A DNA stretch of 64,000 nt from contig NC_058146.1 in NCBI RefSeq assembly GCF_011075055.1, positions 7,750,001 to 7,814,000 on the forward strand, given 5' to 3'. The first letter of the stretch is position 1; every line of letters begins with the position of its first letter. The notes beneath the pieces were generated by a model. That model had not been told where the DNA came from and made no database searches. It was given only the letters and a program-made list of their open reading frames with translations. The stretch is from Mangifera indica. Taxonomy: Eukaryota; Streptophyta; Magnoliopsida; Sapindales; Anacardiaceae. Positions 43,618 to 58,693 of the stretch are shown piece by piece. The position numbers were made by a program, and so were the translations under genes.

Positions 43618-46571
43618 ACTTCCAAATGAGTCAGTTTGAAATTGTAGAATCATGTCAATTAACTTTACATGAATCAAGAATTGATAAAAGGTATTTGGTT
43701 ATGAAGATTAGAAGAAATATTATAAGAAAAATAAAGAGTCTTGTGGCGTCATTTCGATTGATGTTTATGTTGGACTCAATCTTGTTGATCTCATCTTTCA
43801 AAATAACTAAAATTAAAAAATGTGTATCATATCTCTTTGATGTTAGCCTTGTTTCATATGTTATGATGTAAATTTCTCTGTTGTGCATGTGGGATAAAGA
43901 GAAATTTACAGGAGTTGCTGGCATATTCTGCTATCCTTTATGCATTGTCCTCAAATTTGGTTTAATGAGCATTCGTAGCTTCTTTTAATGCCAATTTTTT
44001 TATGGATAGGTCATTATTAGATTTTATGTTGGGTCATTACTTACATTTAACAATAAATATGTCTTTGATAGGTTAAGTCATTTAAGTAGTGGTAGATGGT
44101 TGTTTCCTCATATTTGGGGGCGTTTTGAATGATGTATGTCAATTAAATGATTCAGTTGAATCACTTTGTTGAATGTCTTTGTTGGAATATTGACTGGTTT
44201 ACAAAATATAGTAAATAGTGCAAAAACTGTATATTCTTCTATTATAGGAAATATTCTGAATAATTGCTTCTGGGAGGACACATTTAGTAATATATTCAAA
44301 TTTGGTAAACATAGTATGTAGTTGACTTTGTGTATTCACTGATGTTATTTTTAAGAGTATAGTTCATGCTTTTTCCCTTTCTTTTCTTTTATGTTGTATA
44401 GGATATGGAGGAATGGCTTTTGGTGTGTAGGCCTTTGGATTTATGTTGACTTTTCATTAATAACATGAAGTATTGTTTGGTGTTGGAGAGTATATTGATT
44501 TTGAGTTTTAGTTGATAATTCAAAGTATGATGAACATATTAAAATAACTTAAACTATTTATTTCATGTACCCATTCATGGATTATTTAGATGCATATTGA
44601 AAAATATTATCTTTAATTTAACATATGAAATTATTAATTAGTTTGAAAACAATTGATGCAATGTAATTGAGATATTAAAAATAATTTTAAAACTTTGAAA
44701 TTTTGAATACTTATTATTTGCTAATATAAAGTTTTCACAAAATTTGAATGAGAAAACTTTTAGAGAATTTTTATTGAATTCAACCAATAGCTTATGAAAT
44801 GTTTGGCTTTCTCTTGAAAAATTTATATTACAAATTTTGAACTATTGATAAAACATAATTATTACAATTTTTGACTTTTTTGTATGAATTATTCCACAAA
44901 TTTTATAGCTTTGCATGAAATCTTGAAATAATGCACCTCTTGGGTAGCTTCGTCAAGAGAATAATGCAAAAAATGTTTGATTTTGTAGATGAATTTTTGC
45001 AAAGGTATATTTGGTTCTATCAGGAATCAAACATATCTTAAAAATTGATCTCGTGTGTCAAGGAACTTTTTGACACTCTTTTGAGTAATTTTAAGAATGA
45101 TTTTGACTTAATGGGCATCATTTGGATCAGTTTAAATGATATTGAATTTTTGGAAAATTCTTTCAACGCCAAATATTTATCAAATTTATGAGAATCTATA
45201 AGAATTTTGAACTTGATATCTTGTTTGAGCAATTGTTTGCACTGACATCTTGAGCCATTGGCTTTTTAGAAAATTTGTCTTGATTAAGTAATTTTGAAAA
45301 TAATAGAGGATTCCAAAACAATCGAGGATTCCAAAATAGTCATTGTCATTTTTTTGGGCATAATTGACTAAGAAACTTGATCCTTCATTGCTTGATTCTT
45401 CATCATTTTATAACTGGGATAACAAATTTCTTAAATGAAGTTTAAATTCTTCTTTTAATTAGGTTTCGACAAGGGAAGATGAAACCATTGATTTTCTTTG
45501 CAAAAATTTTGCAAATCCTGGAGTAATTGTATTTGTCATTTGAGAAGTGTTTGATAAATATGATTGAATTTTTCTTTTGGTCATATTTTTCCCATCATTT
45601 GCCCTTGAATTTTCTTATCAATTTAGAGAATTTGGACACTTCGAACCAACAATTTCATAATTCTATGAAATAATTCATGAGGGATATAATCTAGACGAAA
45701 AACGTATAGTTGATTGGAAATGAGCTTTTGTTTGAGAACATTTGAAATTTGATTTGAAAAAATAAAAAGATTCTTGAAAACATATTTTTCATCGTTTTGT
45801 TGTATCATACTCACATAATTCTCGTATTATGATTCCCTTTCGTATATTTACTAATTATGTCCTAATTTTTATCCTTAAATTTAAATGTGATATTTTATGT
45901 TTTTACAATGATTATTATTATGTGTGTTTTTTAATCATTAATTCAAAGTTATTATATTATATGATAGCACATTATCATTGTTATTCAAATCGGTACTCAA
46001 TTTTATTGAAATTTAATTGGGTTCAAGTAATATGGATATTTTCAATTTTAAGAAGAGTGTTTGGGTTTTATAAGTTTTAAATGAAACCCTAAAATTTAAT
46101 CACAAATTCTTCCTTCTTTTGCCTTTTTCTTCATTCCCAATATCATATATGATAATGTTTTTAATAAAACTATATATATTTATTTTAGACGTAAAAATAT
46201 ATACATATTTATATGTATCATCATATGATTGAGTTACTTTAAATAAAAAATAAATAACACATAATTATATAATGATATATATAAATATATACATATTTAT
46301 ATATTCAAAATAAATAAGCATAATATTATTCTAATTTTTTTGCTTGTAAAATAAGAAATGATGAAATTTTGTAAGAGATATTAATAAAATTTATTAGATG
46401 CAAGTGAAAATTAAAAATTTTTTTGTTTGATAAAATGAAATAATGAGTTTTTTATTAATAAAGGATTTATTAGACGAAGTTGGGGCCAGGCCAGGGTTCT
46501 ATTTTCAATAATAGAGAAAAGTATTACAATCTCATGCTTAAAAAAAATTAGACAGAAACAAAAAGGAAGAA
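43618..46571. other. AT-rich spacer with unrecognised decayed frames
   Basis: Mostly AT-rich. On the minus strand, 45814-44700 yields several open pieces separated by single stops, for example QLYVFRLDYIPHELFHRIMK (45623-45814), ILIDSHKFDKYLALKEFSKN and IKSKSFLKLLKRVSKS (45038-45232). Their order and similar composition suggest one decayed protein-coding sequence, but I do not recognise the family. The start of this region is probably the AHA1 pseudogene 3' end. Confidence 0.3.
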
Positions 46572-46653
46572 CGTCGCCTGAGAGATTCGAACTCTCGCGG
46601 GGAAACCCCATGTACTTAGCAGGCACACGCCTTAACCACTCGGCCAAAGCGAC
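46572..46653 (-). tRNA. tRNA-Ser (anticodon GCT)
   Basis: The minus strand folds as a class II tRNA: acceptor stem GTCGCTT with AGGCGAC (one G-T pair) and discriminator G; D-arm GGCCGAGTGGTTAAGGC; anticodon loop CTGCTAA, which reads AGC/AGT serine codons; long variable arm TGGGGTTTCCCCG; T-arm with GTTCGAATC. The A box (TGGCCGAGTGG) and B box (GGTTCGAATC-like) are intact, so it should be transcribed by RNA polymerase III. No intron. It lies about 200 bp beyond the stop codon of the thioredoxin gene, same strand. Confidence 0.95.
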
Positions 46654-46853
46654 AACTTGACGTTGCAAATATAAACGATCCAAAGAAGTTTGTTTTTATG
46701 AGATACCGTAGACCCCAACAGTATGCAAGTGTTTTCTATACAAGGTTTCGAATGGAATGGAACTTTTCTATACAAGATATTTCTATAAGAAGAAGAGCAA
46801 GAAATTAAGTGAAATCTGTACATATAATAAAGCATGAACTATATTCAGATTCA

Positions 46854-48464
<1,611 letters not shown>

Positions 48465-48489
48465 TTTTTCGATTCTGTCTTGTTTTACT

Positions 48490-49970
48490 TACTGTTGATG
48501 GGAAAATATCTAAAGAGAAGTTAGATATTTATTTAGAGAGCTTTTCGAGAGTTTTATTTTTTTTTAAGTATGTTTTGGAAATTGAAAGCTTATCCAGAAG
48601 AAGGTGAGTTGGGATGGGAGGCAAGGATTGCTTATGGAGCCACAGATGTAGAGACACAATTTTTTTGTTTTTATTTTTTTTTTTTTTTAAATTTTTTCTT
48701 GATTTGTATTAAGTGTGATAAGTAACCTTGTTTGTCGTCAATTTGGCTTTTTAACAAGTCTAAGGCCAAAGGACAATTTGTCAACTAATGCAGGATGAAA
48801 CAACGAATTTATTTAATTTTCAAAAAATTAATTTTTTATATGTTAGTTTTTTTAAATAAATTTTGTTAAATCTTTAATAAAATTTATTAAAATATAATAT
48901 TTTAAATTAGTTAGAATTTTAATATTTTTTAAAAATTTTAATGATAAATATTAAAGATAGTAGAAATGTATTGATAATTTTAATGTTTATTGTTAATAAT
49001 AGTTTTATAATTTTAATAAAACGGTATAATAATTATTTATTAAAAAACTAATAAAATTTTGATATTTTAAAATTTAAATAATAGAAATTTGTCATTTCCT
49101 CGAAACTTAAGTGGGACATAGTCATTTGCCCCGTGTATAAAATAAAATAGCTTTTTTTTTTTTTTTTTTTGAAGACTTTGAGTATTATCATGTTGATGTT
49201 AAGCCCAAAAAAAAGTTGTACTTCGGCTTCAACCCAGATACTTGAGGCCCAACAAATGTCATGATTGAGGCCTCAGATTTTAGGCTTTTGAATCAGATTC
49301 GAGACCACTATATTTGATTGGTGGGCTGCTGAACCTTGTATGCTTGCAAATGTTTTGCCTGTGATACTGTGCGTATTATTTTTTAGTATATATAAATATA
49401 TATAGAGTATATCATTTTATATTAAGTATTATTTTATCTTTAATTTAAAATTATTCGATCACTTGATAATATATATCAAATGTGTAGCTATTTATATACT
49501 TAAAATGAATATATATATAGTTTTATTAATATAAAAATTCTCAGAACTTACTCTACAAATTCAATTTCAAAACTACCAAAATTATTGAAAGAAACAAAAG
49601 AGAGACTAGTGTAGTGTCTTTGAAGTATCATTGTGGTTGAATTTGAAGAGGGGTAATTGGGATTTCAAAAGCTAAAGCAAAATGATGGCTTCTGTCTAAA
49701 GTTTCTAGCGTTGATAGCATGCAAATTTGAATGCACTCCTTATCATGTGATGGGGATGATTTTGTATTTTTATCAAAGCATGAACGGAAATTTATGACTC
49801 ATATGATATGATCTATCTTTTTCTTTTGTTTTAAGTAGCTAAAGTTGCTACTTTATTTCACAAATATTTGGGCTTTATTCACGTTCATTGGGCCTCATGC
49901 CTCGCTTCCCAATCCCTCAATTGAACTCTTCTCTCCCTTGATACTTGCCTCAACTCAATGGAAATTTTTA
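48490..49970. other. AT-rich spacer, no gene seen
   Basis: It starts with the thioredoxin gene promoter and includes poly-T runs near 48660 and 49150. No credible open frame or element boundary. Confidence 0.45.
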
Positions 49971-49974
49971 GGAG

Positions 49975-50461
49975 GGAAATATTTTATTACTAAAATTATA
50001 AGGTTATTTTTAAAATAGATTATCTCAAAGATTATTGGGTATAAATTATTATTATATTTGATAAAATTTGATAAACTAAGTAGATATAAATAATTATTAT
50101 GTTTGATTAGGGTGATTAAAAGAATATTAGCATATTATTTTAATTAAATATCCTTGAATATAATTATTCTAAAATATTTTTTATATTATTTGTTATATTA
50201 ATTGAAAATAAGATTATTTTTAGCCTAAAAAGATTAATAAATAAGGATATAGTTATAATAAAATGAAGATTACCTTGATAATATTTTAATATCTAAAGTA
50301 AATGTGATAATTAGATTATTCCTTATATTACCTGTTACATCACCATTTATAATAGAATATTACTGAAATCTTTTATTACTTATAAACTAAACAAAATAAT
50401 GTAAATAATAAAAGATAGATTACTGGAGTAATCTTTAATGCCCCTATCCAAACACACCCTT
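49975..50461. mobile_element. MITE-like element, family A
   Basis: About 480 AT-rich bases with internal inverted similarity, ending GCCCCTATCCAAACACACCC (complement GGGTGTGTTTGG..., a familiar MITE end). Related sequence recurs at 50824-51000 (partial) and 60150-60595. Shared phrases are TATAATTATTTTAAAAT, ACCAAACAAAATAATATAAATAATAAA-like and TTTAATATCTAAA. The left end and duplication are uncertain. Confidence 0.5.
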
Positions 50462-50823
50462 ACTGTAATAGATATATCATATTGTTTATATACTTTGACC
50501 GATACATTTGAGTTGTCTACTTTCTTGTTATTTATTTAATCATAAATGTAAAGGACTTGATATGTGCATAACTTTATATACAAACAATAAAGTGTCACCA
50601 TATGATTGGGTTAGTTTTAAATTAGAAATTAAGCAATACTCAATTACATAATAATACGTCATTATTTGTGTATAAAATTATGTATATTATTTATATACAT
50701 AGTTTTATTGTAAATATAATTGATCATTTCAAAAATGAATTACCAGGACTGAGTGGATATAAAGCTAGTGGTTTAGGAAATAAGACTGTAAAATGAAAGC
50801 TACCCAGTTGAAGTATAATAAGA

Positions 50824-51000
50824 GAGTGTTTTGATTTGGATAAAATATTACTAAAAGGATAGATTACTTAGAAGATTATTGAATAAAAATTATTACTATA
50901 TTTGATAAATATCAATACATTTAATTAGATATAGTAAAAGAATATCAATACATTATTTTATTTAAATTTATTTGATATAATTATTTTAAAATATCATATG
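50824..51000. mobile_element. MITE-like element, family A, partial
   Basis: Opens AGAGTGTTTTGATTTGGATA and follows the left half of the family A element at 49975 for about 180 bases, then stops. Probably a truncated copy. Confidence 0.4.
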
Positions 51001-53110
51001 GAAAAAAAGATTGTAACATGAAAAGTACCAAGTATTTTCAATGGAGCAATAAAAATCCTTAGAGTTTGGAAAGACCATATACAAAAACACTCTCGTGGGT
51101 TGAGACTAAGAAGAGAAAAAAAAATTAGCGTATATAATAATAGGTAAAACTAGATTCAATGTGACCTAAGTTCGAGTAAAACCTAATTTGAGATTTCATC
51201 TTGAATATAAAAGAACCAATTTGAGATTGGTCAATCCAGATTCAAATTTGATTTTTTTTAAAATTGACTTTAAGTTTGATTTTGAACTTGTCTGGTCATA
51301 TCAACTTGAACTCGATACAAAATAAGTGTACTGACCTAAAGGGTGTTGTAGCCTTTTTTTTATGTTGAAAAAAAAAAAAAAACAGTCTAGGCATCAAAAA
51401 AGAAAGCTGATAAAGTGAATGTCAGGTCCTTATTTAAGTTTAATATAGCATGTAAGCTTTTCTTCTTTTGCATGTTTATAAGACCAAATGAAAGTGTAAA
51501 TTAATCAACTAATAGACAGATAGGCACATGAAAAGCTGAAGATGAGCATGCTACTAGTATTGATTCTTATGACAAAGAAATGATGATTTAACCACCTCTC
51601 TTTAATTTTGTTCTTTGCTGTACTTGGGACTTGAAGGACAATTTATGTTCTTCCCTCTTGGCTCTCAAAATGGTAATGGGCAAGTACTTGATGTTGCTAG
51701 GAAGGTCTTCATTAGGGTCAAACAAGGAATCAAGAACACTGGATGGGGATTGGCCACAACTCTCTTCTCAGCCTATTCATGAGTTATTGCTTAGATTCTA
51801 AGCTTCCTTTGCCTTGCATCAATGAAAATTCAAGTGGTGGACCTAGAATTCATACTTAGGAGGGTTACAGTTAAATAATATAAGTAAATTTTATAATAAA
51901 AATAAATATTTGTATTAATAAAATATTCATCATCTAATATCTTTATAATTATCTTTGAGGTGATTTTATTCTTTAAAAGTATTGTAAAATAACTTCATTA
52001 TCAATACTATTAAATAAATTCTTTTATATAAGCAACTAGGGTTAGCTCGATCTTAAAAATGAGTTCAATTTTGTTTGGTTCGACTTAAATTCATTTAATT
52101 TGAATTCAAGTAGAAAGATTTGACTTATTTTTTTAAATCAAGTCAAACTCGAGTTTAAGTGTTTGACTCGAATTTCTAGCTCAAATTTATAATTTGGATT
52201 TATGGCTTAAGTTCAAAATGAATTCATTGCTCAAATTGGTGATTTCAATTTATGACTCAGATTTGTGATTCAAATTCGTAATTTATTAACTAAATGATAT
52301 CGTTTTACTTAAATAATAGATAAAACAATATTGTTTTGTAAATGAGCCAAAAACACGAACCATGAATCTGACTCATGAATTCGAGTCATTGATTTGTGTT
52401 ATAAATTTAAGCTAAACTATATTTTTTTCGAGTCATCTCAAGTCACCTTTAATTTGAGCTTGATGAACTCGAGTCAAACTCAAGTTAAACTATTTTCTAT
52501 TTGATCCAAACTCAAAGTCGAGGGGTGTTCCAGCTCTGTTCGATCTATATGTATCTCTATAAACAACTGAATTATCATTCATCCATTGATAAATTTATTA
52601 AACCACAAAATAATATGTTGAAACATTTTTTGATATTTTGTTGGAATATTACAACATGGTTTCATCAACGTGATTTTCTTATTTTTCCAAAACTACCTTA
52701 ACGTGATTTCATTTTTAGGGTGTATTGTATGAGTTATGTAATTGGAATTTTTGACAGAGGTGTGTTGAATTTTTTTAACACTTAACTTTTGTTTTGATTG
52801 AAGAGAGAGAGAAAAACAGTTTTTTACCAAAACGGGAAGAGGGACATGTTATATTATGCAATTGAAAGAGTAAAATTAAAATTTTTTCTAAATTTGTGGA
52901 TTTTTTATTTAAAAATTAAGGAGGGTCAAGTGACTCTCATTAATCCTACCCAAATGCCCATCCTTAATCCCACCAAATTCCCCAACTCATTCATTTCTTT
53001 CATCCATACATATGACAAATTCTGAATTATTCTGCAAACCTAAATCATTTCCAGGCCAATTATACCAGGGTAATATTATGTGTATTCACTATAAATACAT
53101 AAATAAATAT
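51001..53110. other. AT-rich spacer with GACTCGA-type repeats
   Basis: No gene recognised. 51150-51310 and 52020-52510 are rich in short inverted motifs (GAGTCAAACTCGAGT, TTGAATTCAAGT, CTCGAATTT) typical of plant non-autonomous DNA elements. Open frames at 52501-52701 and 52798-53025 lack recognisable motifs. Confidence 0.4.
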
Positions 53111-53118
53111 ACACGTAT

Positions 53119-53565
53119 AGCCTCAATGGTTAACAAAGCTAGTAGAGTATTAGAATTTATAAGGTAAAGACTTGGGTTTGAGTCTTTGCTACATTTATGA
53201 AATCTAAACTTATCTAGTGTAATGATTGTGAATCCGATTACTATGTCTTGAATTTACCCGTCCAACAATATCTTGACTTATGTGTATTATCATATGATTG
53301 GATATTACTTTATCTTTAATTTAAAATAACTTAATTACAGAATAATACATATAAAATATATTGACTTATCTAGTACAATGGTTATAAATCCGATCACTAT
53401 ATCTTGAGTTTATCCATCCAATAATACTTTGATTTATGTATATCATTACACGAATAAATATTATTTTATTCTTAATTTAAAATTATAAAATCACATAATG
53501 ATATATATAAAATATATATTAATTTATATTTGTAAAATAAATACGTATGATTTTCTCATCATGCC
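53119..53565 (+). mobile_element. Possible tRNA-derived SINE
   Basis: The head TAGCCTCAATGGTTAACAAAGC...TTGGGTTTGAGTCTTTGC resembles a tRNA-like polymerase III promoter: an A-box-like TGGTTAACAAAG and a B-box-like GGTTTGAGTC about 45 bases later. A body with two related GATTATAAATCCGAT...ATCTTGA segments follows (53220-53270 and 53385-53420). No clear tail or duplication was found. Confidence 0.35.
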
Positions 53566-53697
53566 TTCCGGGAAATGGAATGAGCAGCTCATATCCCTGA
53601 ATTTATGAAAAATTTTGTTATTATAATAATAATAATAATAATAAATGGAATAATGTAATTGTATTATATGTTACCAAATTATTATTATTGTTATTTT

Positions 53698-56600
53698 TGT
53701 TGTGAATAAAAACTTGAATGCTTATTATTGATCAACATCATTGGCTAATAAATAGCCTTACAATAACTAACTGAGAAAAAACAGCCCACGTTTTATATTA
53801 ACGTGGTAAAGAGCAGAGAATGAGTCAAAGCTGGAAACTACCCTATGTAATAGGGATTATTAAAACAGAAAACAATCTAAACAATAAGAAAGCCCAAATC
53901 CTGACACCCTCCCTTAAACTAATTACTAACATTAATTAGTTTACATCTGGAACTTCACGAACACCCATCAATTCTCTTAGCTTCAAAAACGTGTCAAGTT
54001 TGAGAGGCTTGGTCATCATATCTGCAATCTGCTCTTGTGTGCCACAATGAACTAACTCCACTACGCCTGCCTTAGTAAGATCGCGCAGAAAATGAAAGCG
54101 AACATCTATGTGTTTGCTTCGTCCATGCATCACTGGATTCTTTGATAATTTAATTGTTGAACTATTATCACAAAACACAGTAGTACATTTACCTTGTATA
54201 TGATTGAGCTTCTCCAAGATTCTCCTCATCCAAACAGCTTGACATGCACAGGATGTTGCGGCTATGAACTCAGCTTCAGTTGTGGAGAGTGAAACAACAG
54301 GTTGCTTTTTAGAAGACCAAGACACAACACCAGAACTCAACATGAACACATACCCTGATGTGTTTTTCCTATCTTCCAAATCACCGGCATAGTCACTATC
54401 GGTAAAAGCAATTAATTTATCATTCCCTCCCTTCTTGTAAAGGATCCCAAGATTTGTTGTGCCTCTCAAATATCTTAACGCCCTCTTTGCTGCTTGTAAG
54501 TGAAGCTCAGTTGGTTGCCCCATGTATCTACTAATTAAACTCACTACAAACATCAAGTCAGGTCGAGTTGCTGTTAGATACATAAGACTTCCTACCACTT
54601 GCTTGAAGAATGTTGCATTAACCTTGACTCCATTTTCATCTTTGAAGATTTTAAAACCTGGAACAATTGGACTATGAACAGAATTGCTCTCCTCCATCCC
54701 AAATTTTTTTAACACATCTAAGGCATATTTCTTTTGACTGATGTAAATACCATCTGTTTCTTGTAACACTTCAACTCCAAGAAAGTACCTCATCTTTCCC
54801 AAATCGGTCATATCAAACTCATGCAACATAGACCTCTTGAACTCGTAAAACATCAATTCATCATTTCCAGTAAAAAGGAGGTCATCAACATATACACTTA
54901 CAATTAAAATTTTACCTCCTTTGCTTGTTTTGACGAACAAGGTATGCTCACTGTGGCACTTCTCAAAGCCTTCATTCACAAAGTGTGCTTCTATACAACT
55001 AAACCAAGCTCGTGGAGCTTGTTTGAGTCCGTATAACGCTTTCTTCAGTTTGTACACCTTGTGTGGATTGTCTTTTTGCTCATAGCCTTTCGGTTGCTCA
55101 ACAAACACCTCTTCACTTAGCTCTCCATGGAGAAAAGCTGATTTCACATCTAGTTGGTAAATCATCCAACTCTTTTGAGCTGCAAGAGCAATAATCAGTC
55201 GAACTGTATCCATCCTTGCCACTGGTGCAAAAACCTCTGTGTAATCAATTCTATGTTGTTGCGTATAACCTTTTGCTACAAGACGTGCTTTGTATTTGTC
55301 TACCTCTCCATGCTCGTTAAGCTTTGTTTTGTAAATCCACTTGACACCAATCTTCTTTGCACCTGCAGGTAAGTCAGTTAGCACCCAAGTATCATTCTTT
55401 TCTATGGATTTTATTTCTGAATCCATAGCAACTTTCCATTTTGCACTTTTCACAGCCTCTTCAAAAGAAATGGGATCTGCAGACGTAAAAAATGCTAAAT
55501 TAGTCTCATCTTCTTCTTCAGATAGACCTTCACCCGTTTCATAATCTCTCATCCATGCAGGTGGCCTTCTTACTCTTCCTTCATTCGAACTAGGTAAACT
55601 TTCTTCATCTACTGGATTTGGGGAAACAACAACGTCTTCTATACTATTTTCATCTTCATTCTCGACCTCACCTTCATTATTTGCAGCACTATTTCCTTCA
55701 TCATCTCCCCATTCCAACACAACTACCACCTGTTCTTCATAGCTCTTATCCCAATCCCAAGATTTGTCCTCTTCAAAAACTACATCCCTGCTAATTATGA
55801 TCTTCTTGGCTTTTGGATCATAGAGCCTATAAGCTTTAGATTCTTCACTAACTCCCAACAATACACAAGTAAGACTTTTGTCTTCCAACTTGGTTCTCTT
55901 AACATCTGGTACATGAACATGTGAGATACAACCAAACACTCGAAAATGTCCAACCGATGGCTTGACTCCACTCTAAGCTTCCTCCGGAGTTATGTTCTTT
56001 ACTGCTAGAGTAGGACTTCGGTTTAGAATATACACTGTCCAATTCACAGCTTCTGGCCAAAAAGTCTTTGGAATCTTTTTCTCTGAAAGCATACTTCGAA
56101 CCATATTCATGATGGTTCGATTCTTCCTCTCTGCAACTTCATTCTGTTGTGGAGTGTAAGCTGCTATCAACTACCTCTTGATGCCATTTTCTTTACAAAA
56201 TTCATTAAACTCTTATGAAGTGAACTCACCCCCTCGGTCAGTACGCAAACATTTAATATAAGAACCTGTTTCTTTCTCAACACAACTTTTATACTGTTTG
56301 AAGATAACTAAAGCTTCGAATTTTTCAACCAAGAAGTAAATCCATACCTTTCGACTAAAATCATCAATGAAGCTAATTAGATACCTCTTTTGCTGTTTGA
56401 GACTGGTGTGATAGGGCCACATATGTCAGCATGAATGAGTTGAAGTTTCAAAGATGCTCTCCAAGTGCTCTTATTTGGAATTGGGTCTCTATGCTGCTTA
56501 CCAACCATGCAATCAGTGCATACAGTTTTTGAAGCTTCAAATTGTGGTAGTCCATTCACCATCTTCTTGTTTTGAAGAGTCCTCAATCCTTTGTGACTTA

Positions 56601-58191
56601 AGTGTCCATATCGACAATGCCAGAGATGAGATAAGTCTTGTGTAGTTGTGTGAAAACAAGCTAGTTTCTTTGGTTCAACCAACAAGATAAACATTCTATT
56701 GGCAGTCATCTCTGCTTGAATGATCAAGCCCTTCTCAGGATGATAGATTTTACACGTGTCATGTTGAATAAGAATCGCTAAACCTTTCTCCTGTAGCTGG
56801 CCAATGCTCAATAAATTATTTTTCAATTCAGGTATATAAAATACCTCAGTGACTATATGATTGAATCCATTCACTTTTAACCTTATATTACCCTTCCCCA
56901 TCACTATCAATTTTGAGTTGTTTCCTAGCTTCACTGTTTGCCTGAAGCTTTCATTGAGGTCGTAGAAAAGAGCTTTATCTCCACACATATGGTTGCTGCA
57001 GCCCGAATCTAAGAACCAAACATCTTCCTTTTTAGCTTCATTTATCTCAACATAGGACATCAGCAACATCGCTTCTTCTTCAAGTTCAGCATAATTGGCC
57101 TCTTTGTCATATCTTGGGCATTCATATCGAAAGTGTCCAAGTTGGTGACAATTGTAGCATTCTACGGTAGCTTTGTTGAAGAATTGTCGTCCTCTTCCTC
57201 TACCTCTGCCTCTTCCTTGAGAGAATTTGCGACCACGATCTCTTCCTCCTGTACTTTCCTCATGAGTTGCCTTCAATGCCTACTCTTCTCCTTTGTGCCT
57301 ATGAAATTTCTGCTCTTGAACAATTAACGAACTTTGCAATTCATCGATTGACAGGTGATCAATGTCCTTTGATTCTTCAATTGAGCAAACAATATAATTG
57401 AACTGGTCACTTAATGATCGCAGTATCTTTTCTACTATTGTAACATCGCTCACTTATTCACCATAAACTCTCATCTTGTTGGCAACAAACATCACTCTTG
57501 AGAAATAATCAGAGACACCTTCTCCAGATTTCATCTCAAGCGTTTCAAACTCTTTGCGAAGAGCTTGAAGAATGGATCGTTTCACCCTTGCATTGCCCTC
57601 ATACTTCTTTTTCATGGAATCCCATATCTGTTTAGATGTGTTCTTCTGTAAGATGGTTTCTAAAATAGTTTGATCGATAGCCTGAAATAGAAAATTTTTC
57701 ACCTTCAAGTCTTTTAGCTTCATCTCATCAAATTTCTTCTGTTGTGCCTTTGTCAACACTGCTCCGCTTTCTGGCTCGACATAACCAGTCTCCACAAGAC
57801 TCCAATACTCCTTGGATCTTAAAAAATTTTCCATCAACATGCTCCAATGATCGTAATGACCATCAAAGCGAGGAATAGCAGGTTGCACAAAATTCCCTTC
57901 AGTCGTCATCTCCCTTGCTGCTGCAAATCACAAAAGCTGTTGCTTTGTTTCTTCAAGCCCAGTGGGGGCTCTGATACCAGAATGTTGTGAATAAAAACTT
58001 GAATGCTTATTATTGATCAACACCATTGGCTAATAAATAGCCTTACAATAACTAACTGAGAAAAAACAGCCCACGTTTTATATTAACATGGTAAAGTGCA
58101 GAGAATGAGTCAAAGCTGAAAACTACCCTACGTAATAGGGATTATTAAAACAGAAAACAATCTAAACAATAAGAAAGCCCAAATCCTGACA
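53698..58191 (-). mobile_element. Copia LTR retrotransposon, complete but mutated
   Basis: Minus-strand element with 209-bp LTRs at 57983-58191 (5') and 53698-53906 (3'), plus-strand TGTTGTGAAT...AATCCTGACA. Target duplication ATTTT is perfect (53693-53697 and 58192-58196). The LTRs differ at five of 209 positions (2.4%). Primer-binding site TGGTATCAGAGCC lies at 57967-57979 (complement), and polypurine tract AAGGGAGGG touches the 3' LTR at 53907-53915. The gag-pol frame carries four stops and one frameshift. Confidence 0.95.
53936..57909 (-). pseudogene. Copia gag-pol, four stops and one frameshift
   Basis: Begins MTTEGNFVQPAIPRFDGHYD at 57909. Order: UBN2 capsid; zinc knuckle CYNCHQLGHFRYEC; protease WFLDSGCSNHMCG; pre-integrase (CRYGHLSHKGL...CTDCMVGK); integrase IHADICGPI, LRTDRGGEF and TPQQNEVAERKN; RT with QLDVKSAFLHGEL and YVDDLLFTG; RNase H with DSDYAGDLEDRK, STTEAEF and FCDNSSTIKLS. 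The last 667 residues (53936-55939) are still open. Breaks, by comparison with the expected residue: Gln to TAA near 57456, Gln to TAG near 57278, a one-base loss near 56395, Gln to TAG near 56172, and Trp to TAG near 55974. All four stops are C-to-T or G-to-A changes. Catalytic residues otherwise look intact. Confidence 0.92.
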
Positions 58192-58196
58192 ATTTT

Positions 58197-58693
58197 GACC
58201 ATAATTTTAGAAGCTAGCACTAGATTGGACTGAAATCTGACTTGGAAGATGAAAATTTCCTTTAAACTTTTCTAAATTATTTTTTAAAGGAATTGTGAAG
58301 TTTCAAGGCAACTTTTCAACTTTCTCACCTTCCTGTTTAGTCCATACAAAGGATAAATTAACAAGTAAGAATTAATGTCGCATTGAATTGAAAGACATTG
58401 CGGAATTTGGTTTCGACTTTTCTTGAGAAAATTCAAATTTTCCGGGAAATAAAAAACTGGAAAAGAAACTTTCTTGCATGTGGACACTTGAACAAGGACG
58501 AACACTTTAAGTCAATTGAAGGCAAATAAATAAATATACTAAATTAAATTGAGGAGAAGCGTTGATTATAAAATACCTACGTGACGTACATGTATTTTAT
58601 TTTATTTTATTTATTTTTGATCAGATGACTATAAAATTGAGAAAATTTCCAACTCTAAATGTCTTGATACTTTTTAGAAAAAAAATTTAGGTT
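58197..58693. other. Spacer, no gene seen
   Basis: Continuous with 53692 before the Copia insertion. No credible open frame. Confidence 0.4.
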
